From the NCBI GenBank assembly GCA_958296195.1, contig OY282455.1, positions 930,001 to 994,000 on the forward strand: a stretch of DNA of 64,000 bases, read 5' to 3'. This document shows positions 1 to 9,811 of this stretch, piece after piece. Source of the stretch: an uncultured Pseudomonadales bacterium. GTDB lineage: Bacteria; Pseudomonadota; Gammaproteobacteria; Pseudomonadales; Azotimanducaceae. The first letter of the stretch is position 1. Each line of letters opens with the position of its first letter. The translations under genes and the position numbers were made by a program. The notes beneath the pieces were generated by a model. The model saw only the letters and a list, made by a program, of their open reading frames with translations, was not told the DNA's origin and did no database searches.

Positions 1-348
1 GGTTCGGTGGGCGCGCCGGAGGGAGGGCGGGCCAGGAAACCGCCCAACCCTCCATCGGTCAGGAGCGCTGGCCGGCTGCGTTCCTTGCTCATGCATTGAT
101 TGTATTCGATTCCAGGGCGCTGGAAAGAGAGACTGCCGAGTTCGGAATCCTGCTGGCGTAAGCGGTCGGGCTCCGCGCCGCCACCGCTCCAACCTCCTCC
201 CCCGCATCAGTCTCCGTTCGCGGGTTCAATCGGAAACCGGCATAACTGCACAAAAACAAATCTTCGTCAAACGCTTGGGCGATGGTCCCGCCGACTTTTT
301 CCGCCCCTCCACTTGGCGTCCAGAACTGGCTTAATGTACAGTGTCCCT
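1..348. other. Intergenic stretch, no supported gene
   Basis: I see no convincing coding sequence, RNA or repeat before the small gene starting near 349. An open frame runs through it on the plus strand, but its translation is proline/arginine-rich and not protein-like until about position 334. Confidence 0.4.
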
Positions 349-687
349 ATGACCGGCCTAGCTTTGCTGCGGCGCCTCAACTATCGGCGCATTGCCCTCA
401 CTGACGGCGAGAAGCGCGAAGACGTGGGCGTGATGCTGCCCAGCGGCGAGGTGCGGATCGTCCGCTGGCTGGGCTTCATCGAGCGCCGTGAAGCCCGATG
501 CGCACCCGGCGCCAAGCCGGTTCGGCTGGCCGACATCGCCGCCGTGGGGCGGGGAGACGGCGCAAGCCCTGCATGGCGGAGCCTCAAGCCGGACGAGTTC
601 GTTCACGGGTGCCTGACGGCCGACGGGGCCTGGGCGGTTTACGATGCGGAGGTGGCGATTGTGGGTCCCCGGAGCGAAAGCCAATGA
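349..687 (+). CDS. Small hypothetical protein, about 112 aa
   Basis: The reading frame from ATG 349 encodes a plausible compact protein with the composition of a soluble domain (starts MTGLALLRRLNYRRIALTDG). An alternative ATG lies in frame at 334. No strong ribosome-binding site precedes either start. No family is recognised and no catalytic motif stands out. It stands alone on the plus strand at the edge of the accessory region; the next few hundred bases hold nothing recognisable. The antisense and other-frame ORFs here look less protein-like. It could be a remnant of a longer gene. Confidence 0.4.
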   Translation: MTGLALLRRLNYRRIALTDGEKREDVGVMLPSGEVRIVRWLGFIERREARCAPGAKPVRLADIAAVGRGDGASPAWRSLKPDEFVHGCLTADGAWAVYDAEVAIVGPRSESQ

Positions 688-1113
688 GCTTCGACCGGAC
701 CTCAAGGAACGCCGGGGTGAAGCTGTCGGGGTGCGGACTGCTGGGCGACGACTGCCATCCCTAAGCCCCGCTGTATGTCAATGTTCGTCCGCTTTGACGC
801 TGTCGTGGGTCATCCTTCGGGCAGCCACTTGGTGGATAGGCGGTTGAACCCGTCTTGGGGGCAACAGCGGTTTCCTCGTTCACTGGCGGAGTAAGCTATT
901 CATCGCGCTTGTTGCCATCGGTCGACTGCACGGCACAACTGCCGTCCGGCAGCTTCATCGGTCTCATGTGGTGGTCGAAAGTCCGTTCGACCAGAAAAGT
1001 GCCGGTGCGCGTACTGGACGGAGTGTTCGATGCTATTGCTTGAACGCCTGTTGCGACTATGATGCTGGCCTGGCGTCAACATTGCGCCATGCGAAAAAGA
1101 AAGGGAATGCCCG
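688..1113. other. Intergenic stretch, nothing recognised
   Basis: About 425 bases between the small plus-strand gene and the minus-strand membrane protein. Short frames exist on both strands, but none has a ribosome-binding site or recognisable domain. Confidence 0.35.
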
Positions 1114-2037
1114 CTAATCTGCAAATTCCCAATCGCTTGGCGGGCTGATCCATAGTGAATTTGACTTTAGCAATTGGAATTTACCTCTTGTATAACATAC
1201 TCTGTGAACCTCTAATTCGCCCTCCCCTGAATCCCTCCAAGCATGTATGCGATAAATGCGCAAGGTGCATAAGAGAGGACGTCCATGATCTGGGGGGATA
1301 ATTCCAAAATCATTGAGCAGTGCTCGTTCTGCCGATTGCTCATCACCGGCCTCTCTCCAGGACCCTTCAAGCCAAAAGTAAAATGCGTTACTATCTTTCC
1401 GTATGCGCAGACCCAAGTTGGGATATCCTGCTCGGATCTTAATGACATCGATAAGGCTCCTGCGTTGCAAAAGAATCTTTTGCCTCTTTTCAGGAATCGC
1501 ATGCTCTGGAACATCATGGCCCTCAATAATGTCAACATAACACCTAAAAGGGTGCGCCAATATCCTTAGATATCGATAGAAGTTAATCAACTCCCTAAAA
1601 AAGCTATAAATTGCATTCTTATGATGGCTGATGTATAATCCGCCATTTGGCTCATCTGCTATGGAGCGTGTGATTCTGTTCTTACTCCAAATTAGAATAG
1701 CAAGCGCCACTCCCAATAAAGGCGTGAGGTGTTCACTGCATCCGCGAACTGTAATAAACAAATAGTATGCGGCATAAGAGCTACAACACCAAATCGTGAA
1801 AAGCAGCAATGCATACCACCTGCCATCCCAATATCTCAACAGCCCCACACAATCCATAGCTATTTGCACACTCCTCCTTTTTAGCACCGCATATATTCTT
1901 ATGTATCTGGAGCGGACACATCTTAGCAGCCACTCGATATAGAGGTACGGTTTCCTTAATTCAATTTTCATGCGTATGGCGATTGCTCCCGCAATCCTTT
2001 GCGCCCGTTTCAAAGCAGGCATTTTGCTCTGGTACAT
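1114..2037 (-). CDS. Hypothetical membrane protein, 307 aa
   Basis: The protein has a basic N-terminal segment, two closely spaced hydrophobic stretches at roughly residues 75-95 and 103-117 (the first aromatic-rich, WYALLLFTIWCC), and a soluble C-terminal part of about 180 residues. This suggests a membrane-anchored protein with a cytoplasmic C-terminal domain. I do not recognise the family. The gene is clearly more AT-rich than its surroundings, which suggests recent acquisition. A copy of the recurrent GTGCCATCAT motif lies about 255 bases upstream (2294-2303) in the sense orientation. Membrane-anchored proteins of this sort are common in defence islands, but nothing in the sequence assigns a role. 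Confidence 0.65.
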   Translation of the reverse strand: MYQSKMPALKRAQRIAGAIAIRMKIELRKPYLYIEWLLRCVRSRYIRIYAVLKRRSVQIAMDCVGLLRYWDGRWYALLLFTIWCCSSYAAYYLFITVRGCSEHLTPLLGVALAILIWSKNRITRSIADEPNGGLYISHHKNAIYSFFRELINFYRYLRILAHPFRCYVDIIEGHDVPEHAIPEKRQKILLQRRSLIDVIKIRAGYPNLGLRIRKDSNAFYFWLEGSWREAGDEQSAERALLNDFGIIPPDHGRPLLCTLRIYRIHAWRDSGEGELEVHRVCYTRGKFQLLKSNSLWISPPSDWEFAD

Positions 2038-2293
2038 AGGTTGTCCCCTTATTCAGCCAAACCGCGTTTCTTTTCCGAAACACCTGAATTTAATTCCCAG
2101 CGTCACACTTGGCTGTGTGATTGCCGTTCAGAATCTCACCTTCATGGGCGGGCCAGACGGAGCATCAGCAAGCGGCCGAACATTCCGCCGCTGCAGCCAT
2201 AGCCGCCGAACAGCCAAGGGCCGGACGGGCAAGGCAAGCACTTTGACGGGGAGTTTCATGGGGACGCATCCTGTTGCTTGAAGCGGTGCGCCC

Positions 2294-2303
2294 ATGATGG
2301 CAC
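2294..2303 (-). promoter_or_regulatory. Copy of recurrent GTGCCATCAT motif
   Basis: Read on the minus strand this is GTGCCATCAT, about 255 bases upstream of the membrane-protein gene starting at 2037. Further copies occur at 9802, 10538, 20621 (first base differs) and 26487. Function is inferred from recurrence only. Confidence 0.25.
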
Positions 2304-2466
2304 AGGCTCAAAGCGCCAGCTGCGCCAACTGACCAGGTCTCGGAGACCCAGTCAAGTCTGGCGGACGCGCTCTCTGGCAGCGCCACGCCGCAAATGTTGA
2401 CGGTTTGTGCTTGGCTCCACGTTGGCAGCGCGGCGGCGGCGAGCGCTTGCGGGGGTCGTGTTCTCC

Positions 2467-2762
2467 ATGGAAGTTTCGGGCGGGTTTCCCGATTTCGCGT
2501 CCGGCCTGCCGCGCATGGACGGCGTGTGTTTCGGTGCCACCGTCAACACCTTTGGCGAGGAGCGCCCGCAGTGGCGTAGTACGGCGGTGCGGATGCGCTA
2601 CGCCAAGTGGACCGCCCTGTGCTGGGACTGGCCGCGTAGCTGGGTGATGAGGTGGCTACGGGCGATGGCGGCAGCGGGCACTGGCTGCGCCGGATTGAGT
2701 GGCGGCAGGAAGCCGATGTCGCACCAGAGTTTAGGGAGGACAATCCGTTTGCGCAGTTTTGA
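2467..2762 (+). pseudogene. Frameshifted relic of a small protein gene
   Basis: From ATG 2467 one frame reads as a sensible protein (MEVSGGFPDFASGLPRMDG...TALCWDWP) up to about 2636. After about 2640 the neighbouring frame becomes sensible (DEVATGDGGSGHWLRRIEW) and ends at a stop at 2760-2762 after NPFAQF. A single shift between about 2625 and 2645 would join the two into a protein of about 98 residues. I therefore read this as a broken gene, or as a sequencing error in an intact small gene. The family is not recognised. Confidence 0.35.
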
Positions 2763-2810
2763 GTGTCCGCCATGGGCCAGCGGCTGCGCTTGGCTTGCTC
2801 ATGCCTATGG

Positions 2811-3857
2811 CTACGACAGCACAGCCTTGATTACCTCCGCTGTGGCGGCCTCAATATGGATACAGCCGCCGACGCTTATCTCTGACCCAGAAGCCCAAAT
2901 AACATTCTGTGGCGGGTCAAAAGCGTAAAGTCCCCCGGCCTTTCTCAAAGTGAGCCTAGTATCGAACATCAGTGAGCGCCCGCCCTCAAGCATGGGCACA
3001 CCCGCTCCGTGAAATGGCAAAGGGAGGTTGGCGACAATGTAATCTCGCCCCAAAAGACCGAGCATGTGAATGGTGCAAAAGGGAACACCCCAACAGTACC
3101 CGGTGAGGTAGTATCGGCAAGGTGCGCGCCGCATGGCTTGCTTCCAGACTTCAGGAATCAAACTGATGCTGATCGGCTCTTTTACAAGATTGCGAATCGT
3201 GCGCGGGATACTTTTCCCCTTAGTCCAAAATACCTCCCCAAGAATCGAACGAATCACGCCGCCTGCGCCTTCGGCCGTATAACCAATCTCATGAAACATC
3301 CACAAATAGAGTGAATGTAGAACGCTGACAAACACCTGCGGCAGAGCCGCAGACTCGAAGTACAGTCCCAACTGCGCATCGCGCCCCCGCAATGCTTCCC
3401 GGGCCAAAGGATGTAACTCATCAACGCTGCGGCTGTTTCTGCCGGTTGGCCTTGGCCTCAGCGCATCGCCCTCAACGCCCGGCCAAACGGGCGAAACGAT
3501 TCCATCGTGCGCAGTGTGCAGCCTAATCTTTCGGTTTAATTGGCTCCGCCGCGAGTATTCGAGAAAACGCTTGCCCCCCTTTGGGTCCATCACCATGTCC
3601 AATATCTTTGCGTCCTGCACGAAGTCAGCTTCCACCCAGGCACCGAATCCATTGTCCACGTCTTTTCTTTGTGGCACCCAGGGACCGCCACCGGCAAGGC
3701 TTTGCGGCTTGACATGCCCTTGGCACAAGACTGCATTTTCGTGGATGCCGGTGATGGGACATCTGAACGGCAACGGGCGTTCGCGCAAATTGCCCCGCCG
3801 CAACAACTTCCAGGCCGCATGCAGGTGCGGCACGGCCTCCGCCATCGAATAGGCCAC
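2811..3857 (-). CDS. Hypothetical protein with HNH/treble-clef-like N-terminal motif
   Basis: 348 aa from a GTG at 3857, or 344 aa from ATG 3845. Near residues 32-58 it shows CPITG followed by CQGHVKPQSLAGG, which resembles the first zinc knuckle and the G/E-H-x-x-P-x-S-L core of HNH_5-type treble-clef domains. The rest is unknown, with a GD-like region around DELHPLAREALRGR and hydrophobic patches that are not convincing membrane spans. It is the third gene of a co-directed minus-strand set (type ISP restriction enzyme, SRAP protein, this gene) and lies only 21 bases after the SRAP stop. The context supports a DNA-related role, perhaps accessory to restriction. The HNH reading is an inference from one motif. 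Confidence 0.55.
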   Translation of the reverse strand: MAYSMAEAVPHLHAAWKLLRRGNLRERPLPFRCPITGIHENAVLCQGHVKPQSLAGGGPWVPQRKDVDNGFGAWVEADFVQDAKILDMVMDPKGGKRFLEYSRRSQLNRKIRLHTAHDGIVSPVWPGVEGDALRPRPTGRNSRSVDELHPLAREALRGRDAQLGLYFESAALPQVFVSVLHSLYLWMFHEIGYTAEGAGGVIRSILGEVFWTKGKSIPRTIRNLVKEPISISLIPEVWKQAMRRAPCRYYLTGYCWGVPFCTIHMLGLLGRDYIVANLPLPFHGAGVPMLEGGRSLMFDTRLTLRKAGGLYAFDPPQNVIWASGSEISVGGCIHIEAATAEVIKAVLS

Positions 3858-3878
3858 GCAGGTACCTCTAATTTGCAG

Positions 3879-4559
3879 TCACGGCGCATCCCGCGCTGGC
3901 GCGACAACTTCCGGCCCGTCGTTGCGGACGTTGTTCACCACGCTGCCCACCTCCGTCGCCTTGTACGGACCCGGATGCGGCGTTCGGGCCAGCGCCAGCA
4001 GGTCGTCCGCAGGCGCGTCGGGGGCAAGCCAAGCGCCGAAGTCGCTCGGGCGGATGATCGCCGGCTGTCGGGCGTGGATGTCCTCCAAGTCAGGATGCGC
4101 CTCCGCGGTGATGATCGTGAAGGTCTCAACGACCTCACGCTGCCGCTCCCAACGCTCCCACAAGCCGGCGAACGACAGCGGCGCTTCATCCGCCGCTTCG
4201 ATCAGGAACGGCCGCCGCTCCTTTCCCGCCCGCATCCACTCAAACCATCCGTGGGCCGGAATCAGGCAGCGCTGCCGCTTGAAGGCGTGGCGAAATGCGG
4301 GCTTTTCATGGACCGTCTCCGCACGGGCGTTGATGAGGCGGGCACCCATCCGCATGTCCGTTGCCCATGGCGGCAACAAGCCCCATCGCATCAGCTTGAC
4401 GGCCCGATCCCCGCTTTCATGGCGGATGCACACGGAGAAGTCCTGCGTCGGAGCGCCGTTCCAGCGCACGGGCGGGTTGACCGTCGGGGCCGGGGCTAGC
4501 AGGCGGTACAGTTCCACCAGCTCCCGCCAGCTAAGCCGTTGCGTGAAGCGTCCGCACAC
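3879..4559 (-). CDS. SRAP-domain protein (YedK/HMCES family)
   Basis: 226 aa. SRAP proteins covalently trap abasic sites in single-stranded DNA through the N-terminal cysteine. The key features are present: Cys2 directly after the initiator Met (MCGRF), the INARAET motif holding the conserved Asn, the glutamate in HGWFEW, and a histidine in the IHARQPAII segment that aligns with the family's H-x-R-M-P motif (here Gln replaces Met). The length is normal. The requirement for Cys2 fixes the start. The gene lies between the large restriction-modification gene, 104 bases upstream, and an HNH-like gene 21 bases downstream, so it is probably co-transcribed with them. It may protect or repair DNA damaged by the restriction system. 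Confidence 0.9.
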   Translation of the reverse strand: MCGRFTQRLSWRELVELYRLLAPAPTVNPPVRWNGAPTQDFSVCIRHESGDRAVKLMRWGLLPPWATDMRMGARLINARAETVHEKPAFRHAFKRQRCLIPAHGWFEWMRAGKERRPFLIEAADEAPLSFAGLWERWERQREVVETFTIITAEAHPDLEDIHARQPAIIRPSDFGAWLAPDAPADDLLALARTPHPGPYKATEVGSVVNNVRNDGPEVVAPARDAP

Positions 4560-4662
4560 CGCAATCAGCGCAGAAGCAGGCGTGCGCAGTCATGCAAACG
4601 TCCATCCATATTCATTGCGCCTTCTGTGAGCACGTTGCGGAACAGCCTATAGGAACCTCGGA

Positions 4663-7600
4663 TCATCCAGCATCCGCATATTGTCCGCGCCCCAACCCTC
4701 TGACATGCGGCTCGTCCGCCAATAGGCGGCCCCAATGCGTCAACTCATCCGCATCCCACTCCAGCGCCTTAGCCACGGCCCTGTCCCACTGTTCGCGGAC
4801 GCCGCCCCCACCGTCCCTGTATTGCGGCACTTCCACGCCATTGGTGGCGTCAAAGCAGTCCGCCAACGCTTTGCACATGTCCCTGTACGCCTTGACGTCT
4901 GGCACTTTAATGGCGCTTGTAGCTTTAATGCTGTACGCAGGGAAAACCAGCTTTTTGCCGAATGTGCGCATGATTTGCAATCTGCCTGCGCTCGAATTCA
5001 GGAACACGGCCAGAGCCGCGGACTCTTGTGTGCTGAGGCCGGTCACAGGAATCCAACCGTTGCCAACATAGGGGGTTCCGCCCGCCACTGCTGTCAACCT
5101 GCCAGTGTCCGTGCCCTGCCCCGCTGTCACCAGCAGGTGCCCAGCCTTCGCCAAGAGATTTGCCTTCGCTGTGCCGTCGGCGTCGTCCTTCGCCGTCCAG
5201 CACTGGTCGGGTACGCCCTGTATGCGCATTTGACCCGCATCCCCTCCCGACTTGGACTTCACTATAGGGAAGGTTTCATCGTCTCCATCCGCAGCCTCGC
5301 GGAAATCAGATCGCAGTAGTTGCCCAGTGGCATGAGGAGCGCATCCCAATGCACCTAGCTGCGTCATGTCCTGCAGGTTCGCCAGCCTATGGGACGCCTC
5401 CGCCAGTTCCGGCGAACGCCAGCCCGCGGCGGACCAATCCCCTAGAACGATTCTGTCAGCGGGCCAGTGCGATACCTCGCCCCATCCGCCGCCCATCAGC
5501 CCACCGCTTTCGCATCGGCGCAGCGCGTCGTGAAGCTCCTCCGCCTCGTCCGTGTCGCGGGGCATCTTATCCAGCGCGATGATGCGCGTCGCCGACCGCC
5601 GCCCTTCGCTTCGACGCAGGACTAGGATGCTTTCATTGATGGAGGTGCCTTGGCTGAGATTGATGTTTTTCGGGATGTGCAGTGTCAGCATGGTGTGAAC
5701 GTGAAACCTCTTCGCTAGCGCCAGCCGCTCACCAACGCCAGCGGGACTAACCAAGGCGATGGTCGGCAGCACCATGCAGACTACGGCATCATCATCCGCC
5801 GAGCACTTGTCGGCAAGGGCCGCAAACATCGGCCTAATAGAGTTCTTGTCCAAGCCGCCACTCCACAGGGCATCCGCTTCGGTCAGGCGGTTGGACAATG
5901 CGTCGGCCCTAACCCTCAGCATCTTCTGTGCGTCATCAGCAAATTTCTCGCCCATTTTGGTGCGGTTGGTGAACGGCGGGTTCATGATGACGATCCGCGC
6001 ATCGGCGACAGCCTCGACGGCATCCTCCAGCGTGGCGTCATCCGCCTCCCATGCGACGGCTGTTTGGGGCGCATCTGCGTCGCCGACCAAGTTGCGTCCG
6101 TGCGGCACGATGGCGCTTTGCCCCAGCAACTCCAGTGTGCCCGCATGGCTGGTCATCCCGTCATCCTGTTCCGCAACGGGGCCATAAGGCATCAGGTGCA
6201 GGCCCATGCGCCTGTAGCGGATGTTCCGGTTGCCTTGCGTTAGTTGGGCCGCCGCCAACTGCAGGGAGACCGGGTTGACGTCCAGCCCTTTCAGTCCGTC
6301 CTCCACCGCGATCTTCTGCAAGTGCGCCAGTTCGTCTTGATTCGCGCCCTCGCCTCCCGCCCTGCGCTTCATTTCGGACAGCAAGGCGGCTAGCAGGGTG
6401 CCGCTTCCGCAGGCCAGGTCCACGGCCTTGCGCCGCCACTCTCCCTCGTCGCGCCACTTGACCGGGCCGCAGGCGTCAAGCGCCAGTTTGGCGGCCAGCG
6501 CCGCCGCCGGCGGGCGGGTGAAATAGGCGCCATCCGAGTCCTGGTCCCCCATGACTTTGTTGAACAGTGCGCCGGCGTGATCGGACCCCATGTCCGCGTA
6601 GGTCTCGGCGATGCGTCCGGCTTCGGCTGCGATGTGGTGCAGGGCGCGCTCCAGTCCCACCTTTTTGCCCGTGTCCTTGATGACGTGGATCGCATCGACA
6701 GCGGGCGCCAGCACCGCCATGAAGTCGTGGCGCGTGATCTTCTCCCAGCAGCGCAGGGAACGGTCGATGGGGTCCGTGTCGTCCTTGATGGCGTCCAAGG
6801 CGTCCACGCCCGCCAGCCATTTGCCGGCGGCTATGCGCTGGTGCAGCATGGCGGCGTTGAGCAGCAGCAGGGCGGCGATGGTGCAGCCGTCCGCCGCCTT
6901 GCGTTTGGGTTGCTTGCTTTTGCGCTTGACGGCTTTGCGGTGCGGGCCTAGCAAATGGTCATTGAGCGTGTGCCGCAAGTCATCCTCACGCAGGTGCCTA
7001 GCCGCCTCCGCGACGATGCCCGCCATGATGTTGGCGTCCCGCTCCATTCGCCCGCCGGACAGCCCCGACCGCTTCAGCAGGTTGACCTTGATGGCCTCTC
7101 CGTGATCACCCATGCCGGACAGACTCAACAAGTTTTGCCCTGCACGCTCGATGACGCCACCGAGCGGCTTTTTATTGCGCTTCCGTAGCGTGATGCGCTG
7201 GCCTTTGCCCTCGTTGACCATGGATCTGGCGGCTTTTTTAGTGGCCTCAAGGTCCACCGTGCCTAGCGTTTCGCCTGCCTTGGGTTTCTTTCGGGCCACC
7301 TGCCCCTCCCTGATTTCCACGTCCCCGTCAGGCAGGCGCTTTCCCGTGATGACCTTCGCCAGACCGGCCTCGCCGCCGAACAGCCCGTCCTCATCATCTT
7401 TCGTTTTGGATAGGATGGGCACCTCGTTCAGTTTCTTGAGTTTGTCCTTGGCGCCTAGCGCACCGCGCACAACTTGGTCCACTACATGCGCCGCCTCACC
7501 TTTCGCCCCTTCGTGCGCGTAGTAGCGCATGCGCCTGCTGATCTCGTCCGCCAAGCCGATGAACGTCCAAGTCGTGGACGGCGGCTTGGGCAGGTGGAAC

Positions 7601-9753
7601 TCCAGCACGTTGGCCAGGTTGTCCTCTATACGGCGGTCATGGGCGCGCAGGGCCAGCAGAATATCGCCGAGTTCGCGCCATCCGTGCTCCGGGCTGGAGT
7701 TGCTCAGCCAACCCTCCGGGTCCACGTCAGGCGGAATGATGATGGGGCAGATGATGTAGCCGATGTCTTTGCCCTTCGCCGTGCGCATGGCGCGGCCCAC
7801 CGCCTGCACCACGTCAATGGGGCTCTTTCTGGACTCCAGGAACCCCACGGCGCTTAACGACGGCGAGTCCGTGCCTTCGCCGAATATGCCGACGTTGATG
7901 ATGCCCTGCGGCTTGTCCAGCGTCCCCTCCGCCAGTTTCCTTTTTGCGTTCTCGCGCTTGCCTACGTTGTGCGAGGCGTCCAGATGCTCCAGAGAGTACT
8001 GGGCGCAGACGCCGCCGTGCTGCCGCCACATCCAATCCTTCGCCCATGTCCGCACCGGGGCCGACTTCAACGCCATGGCCATGTCCTTGGATTTGGCCAC
8101 GGTGTTCATGAAGGCGATGCAGGACCTCAAGTTGGCTTTTTTGCGGTCAGGCCAGCGGGCGCCGCCGCCCATCGCCAGCGCGAACGCGAGTCCGCGCAGG
8201 CAGTCTGCCGACGTGAGCGGCCCCTTTCGCCCGCGCTTGCTGGCGAGGCTTCTAGCCATCGAGTTGGCGGTTTTGTACGCCGCCTTGTCGTTCACTCCCA
8301 AGGCGATGATTTTGTAGTCCACCAGCCATTTGTTCCGCACGGCGTCGGCGTAGCTTCTGCGGTACAGCTCCACGCCGAACACTGCCTCGTCATCCATCGA
8401 GCGCACCACCCAATCAGCCGCGGCATCCTTTTGCTCGCCGTTCACCTTGTAAATCCTCGGTGTCGCCGTTTGGTAGATTCGGCATTGGGCGGGGAAGGCG
8501 TCGTTGTCATGGCACAGCGTGAACTCGCTCAGTTTTTCGGCATCCTCGGTCAGCTTGCGCTGCACGGCTGCGGAACGGGATTTCCTGAGCCGCAGGCCGG
8601 CAGTCCTGTGGGCCTCGTCGGCGATGAGGACATGCAGTGTCTCGCCGGCGGCTGCAAGCGCATCCGCCATGCGCCGCCCGCTCTGGTAGGTGCCGAAGAT
8701 GACATTGACGTCTTCGCCTCCGCGCCCATTGGCGATCCACTCGGCGATTTCGTTGGGGTCGGTGGTGACGATGCCCTTGATCCAGTCCGCACTGGCGTTG
8801 CTGCCGTCCTGTGTCGGGTCCGCCGTCAAGTCCATCGGTCGCTCCGGCTTGGCGTCGTAGCCCGCCGTCTGGTCGGAGCACACGGACATGACGCGCATGG
8901 GAACCTTGGCGTTCTGCAGGTACTCGCGCCTGATCTGCGCCACCAGCGCAATGGACGGGCACATGACCAGGGAAAGCCCGCCGGCCGGCGTCAGCCGCTC
9001 CACGATCCGCAGCGATACGCGGGTCTTGCCGGTGCCGCAAGGCAGAATGATGCGCCCGCGCGCCTGCCCTTTCGGGAGGCCGCCGCTTTCGGACTCCAAG
9101 TGCCGCTGCAGCGTCTCCACGCTGGACCGCACGGCCTCGTCCTGCATGCATTGCTTGGTCTGCACGGCTTCCTCGTCCGCATCTGGTGCGCAATGGGGGC
9201 ACTCCTCATCAGACGCCGACCAAGCGGCTTGCTGCTGCAGCACCTCGTTGTGCAGGTTGACCACTGTAATCGAGGCTTCATCCTTCCCCATCCGAGCCAA
9301 GGCATCCGCCATGTGCCCGAAGTCGCTGCCGCCGTTGGTGACCAGCCAGCGCTCCGGCCAAACTTTCCTGTCCCTGGACGCACTGATGAATTTTTCGAGT
9401 TCGCCTTTACGGATGTTCGCGCCACGGCCCTCTTCGTCCAAGCGCCGCGCCTTGCACTGGATGGCGATGAGGTCGCCCGACCTGCGCTCGGCAACGACGT
9501 CAATCCCCGGATCGGATGGCTTTTTCCCCTCGAAATGATCGCCCCAACCCTGCCAGTCTTTCCACATCCAGCACCGGTTAACGTCCCAGTCCGCCAAGTG
9601 TGGCCCCACTTTGGCGGACAACTCCTCCAGCCACTTGCCATCCGTTGCCTGCGGGTTGTTCTCCTGAAGTTTCCGCAGCGCTTCAGATACGGCGCTTTGG
9701 CCACTTGCCTCGGCTTGGCTGTGACCCACGGCGGGGGGCGTCTCATGTGCCAT
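4663..9753 (-). CDS. Single-polypeptide type ISP restriction-modification enzyme
   Basis: 1696 aa, slightly longer than LlaGI/LlaBIII-type enzymes (about 1570 aa). Domains in order: (1) Mrr-like PD-(D/E)xK nuclease around residues 70-150, with D85 in GIDVVAE and an IQCKAR segment (Q99, K101); (2) SF2 helicase/translocase about 220-740, with Walker A CGTGKT (239-244), DEAH (379-382), TATPR, and motif VI in AVGRAMRT; (3) a linker and helical region; (4) a gamma-type N6-adenine methyltransferase, with motif I DLACGSGT near 1110 and NPPF near 1255; (5) a C-terminal target-recognition region of about 300 aa. Such enzymes methylate one strand and cut DNA after head-to-head translocation collision. 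A ribosome-binding site (GGGAG) precedes the ATG. The same strand continues into the SRAP and HNH-like genes. No frameshift is visible. Confidence 0.9.
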   Translation of the reverse strand: MAHETPPAVGHSQAEASGQSAVSEALRKLQENNPQATDGKWLEELSAKVGPHLADWDVNRCWMWKDWQGWGDHFEGKKPSDPGIDVVAERRSGDLIAIQCKARRLDEEGRGANIRKGELEKFISASRDRKVWPERWLVTNGGSDFGHMADALARMGKDEASITVVNLHNEVLQQQAAWSASDEECPHCAPDADEEAVQTKQCMQDEAVRSSVETLQRHLESESGGLPKGQARGRIILPCGTGKTRVSLRIVERLTPAGGLSLVMCPSIALVAQIRREYLQNAKVPMRVMSVCSDQTAGYDAKPERPMDLTADPTQDGSNASADWIKGIVTTDPNEIAEWIANGRGGEDVNVIFGTYQSGRRMADALAAAGETLHVLIADEAHRTAGLRLRKSRSAAVQRKLTEDAEKLSEFTLCHDNDAFPAQCRIYQTATPRIYKVNGEQKDAAADWVVRSMDDEAVFGVELYRRSYADAVRNKWLVDYKIIALGVNDKAAYKTANSMARSLASKRGRKGPLTSADCLRGLAFALAMGGGARWPDRKKANLRSCIAFMNTVAKSKDMAMALKSAPVRTWAKDWMWRQHGGVCAQYSLEHLDASHNVGKRENAKRKLAEGTLDKPQGIINVGIFGEGTDSPSLSAVGFLESRKSPIDVVQAVGRAMRTAKGKDIGYIICPIIIPPDVDPEGWLSNSSPEHGWRELGDILLALRAHDRRIEDNLANVLEFHLPKPPSTTWTFIGLADEISRRMRYYAHEGAKGEAAHVVDQVVRGALGAKDKLKKLNEVPILSKTKDDEDGLFGGEAGLAKVITGKRLPDGDVEIREGQVARKKPKAGETLGTVDLEATKKAARSMVNEGKGQRITLRKRNKKPLGGVIERAGQNLLSLSGMGDHGEAIKVNLLKRSGLSGGRMERDANIMAGIVAEAARHLREDDLRHTLNDHLLGPHRKAVKRKSKQPKRKAADGCTIAALLLLNAAMLHQRIAAGKWLAGVDALDAIKDDTDPIDRSLRCWEKITRHDFMAVLAPAVDAIHVIKDTGKKVGLERALHHIAAEAGRIAETYADMGSDHAGALFNKVMGDQDSDGAYFTRPPAAALAAKLALDACGPVKWRDEGEWRRKAVDLACGSGTLLAALLSEMKRRAGGEGANQDELAHLQKIAVEDGLKGLDVNPVSLQLAAAQLTQGNRNIRYRRMGLHLMPYGPVAEQDDGMTSHAGTLELLGQSAIVPHGRNLVGDADAPQTAVAWEADDATLEDAVEAVADARIVIMNPPFTNRTKMGEKFADDAQKMLRVRADALSNRLTEADALWSGGLDKNSIRPMFAALADKCSADDDAVVCMVLPTIALVSPAGVGERLALAKRFHVHTMLTLHIPKNINLSQGTSINESILVLRRSEGRRSATRIIALDKMPRDTDEAEELHDALRRCESGGLMGGGWGEVSHWPADRIVLGDWSAAGWRSPELAEASHRLANLQDMTQLGALGCAPHATGQLLRSDFREAADGDDETFPIVKSKSGGDAGQMRIQGVPDQCWTAKDDADGTAKANLLAKAGHLLVTAGQGTDTGRLTAVAGGTPYVGNGWIPVTGLSTQESAALAVFLNSSAGRLQIMRTFGKKLVFPAYSIKATSAIKVPDVKAYRDMCKALADCFDATNGVEVPQYRDGGGGVREQWDRAVAKALEWDADELTHWGRLLADEPHVRGLGRGQYADAG

Positions 9754-9801
9754 TACTTTCTCCCAACGATGAAACGGTTCTGCATCTCAATTGTCCAATG
9801 A

Positions 9802-9811
9802 ATGATGGCAC
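9802..9811 (-). promoter_or_regulatory. GTGCCATCAT motif upstream of the type ISP gene
   Basis: On the minus strand this reads GTGCCATCAT and lies 48 bases before the start codon at 9753, within a small inverted repeat (GGCAC...GTGCC). It matches motif copies upstream of other accessory genes in the window. It may be a promoter element or operator; this is inference. Confidence 0.3.

Noticed and set aside
7969-9801. 610-aa open frame on the plus strand
   Set aside because: Antisense to the type ISP enzyme, whose motifs are clear on the other strand.
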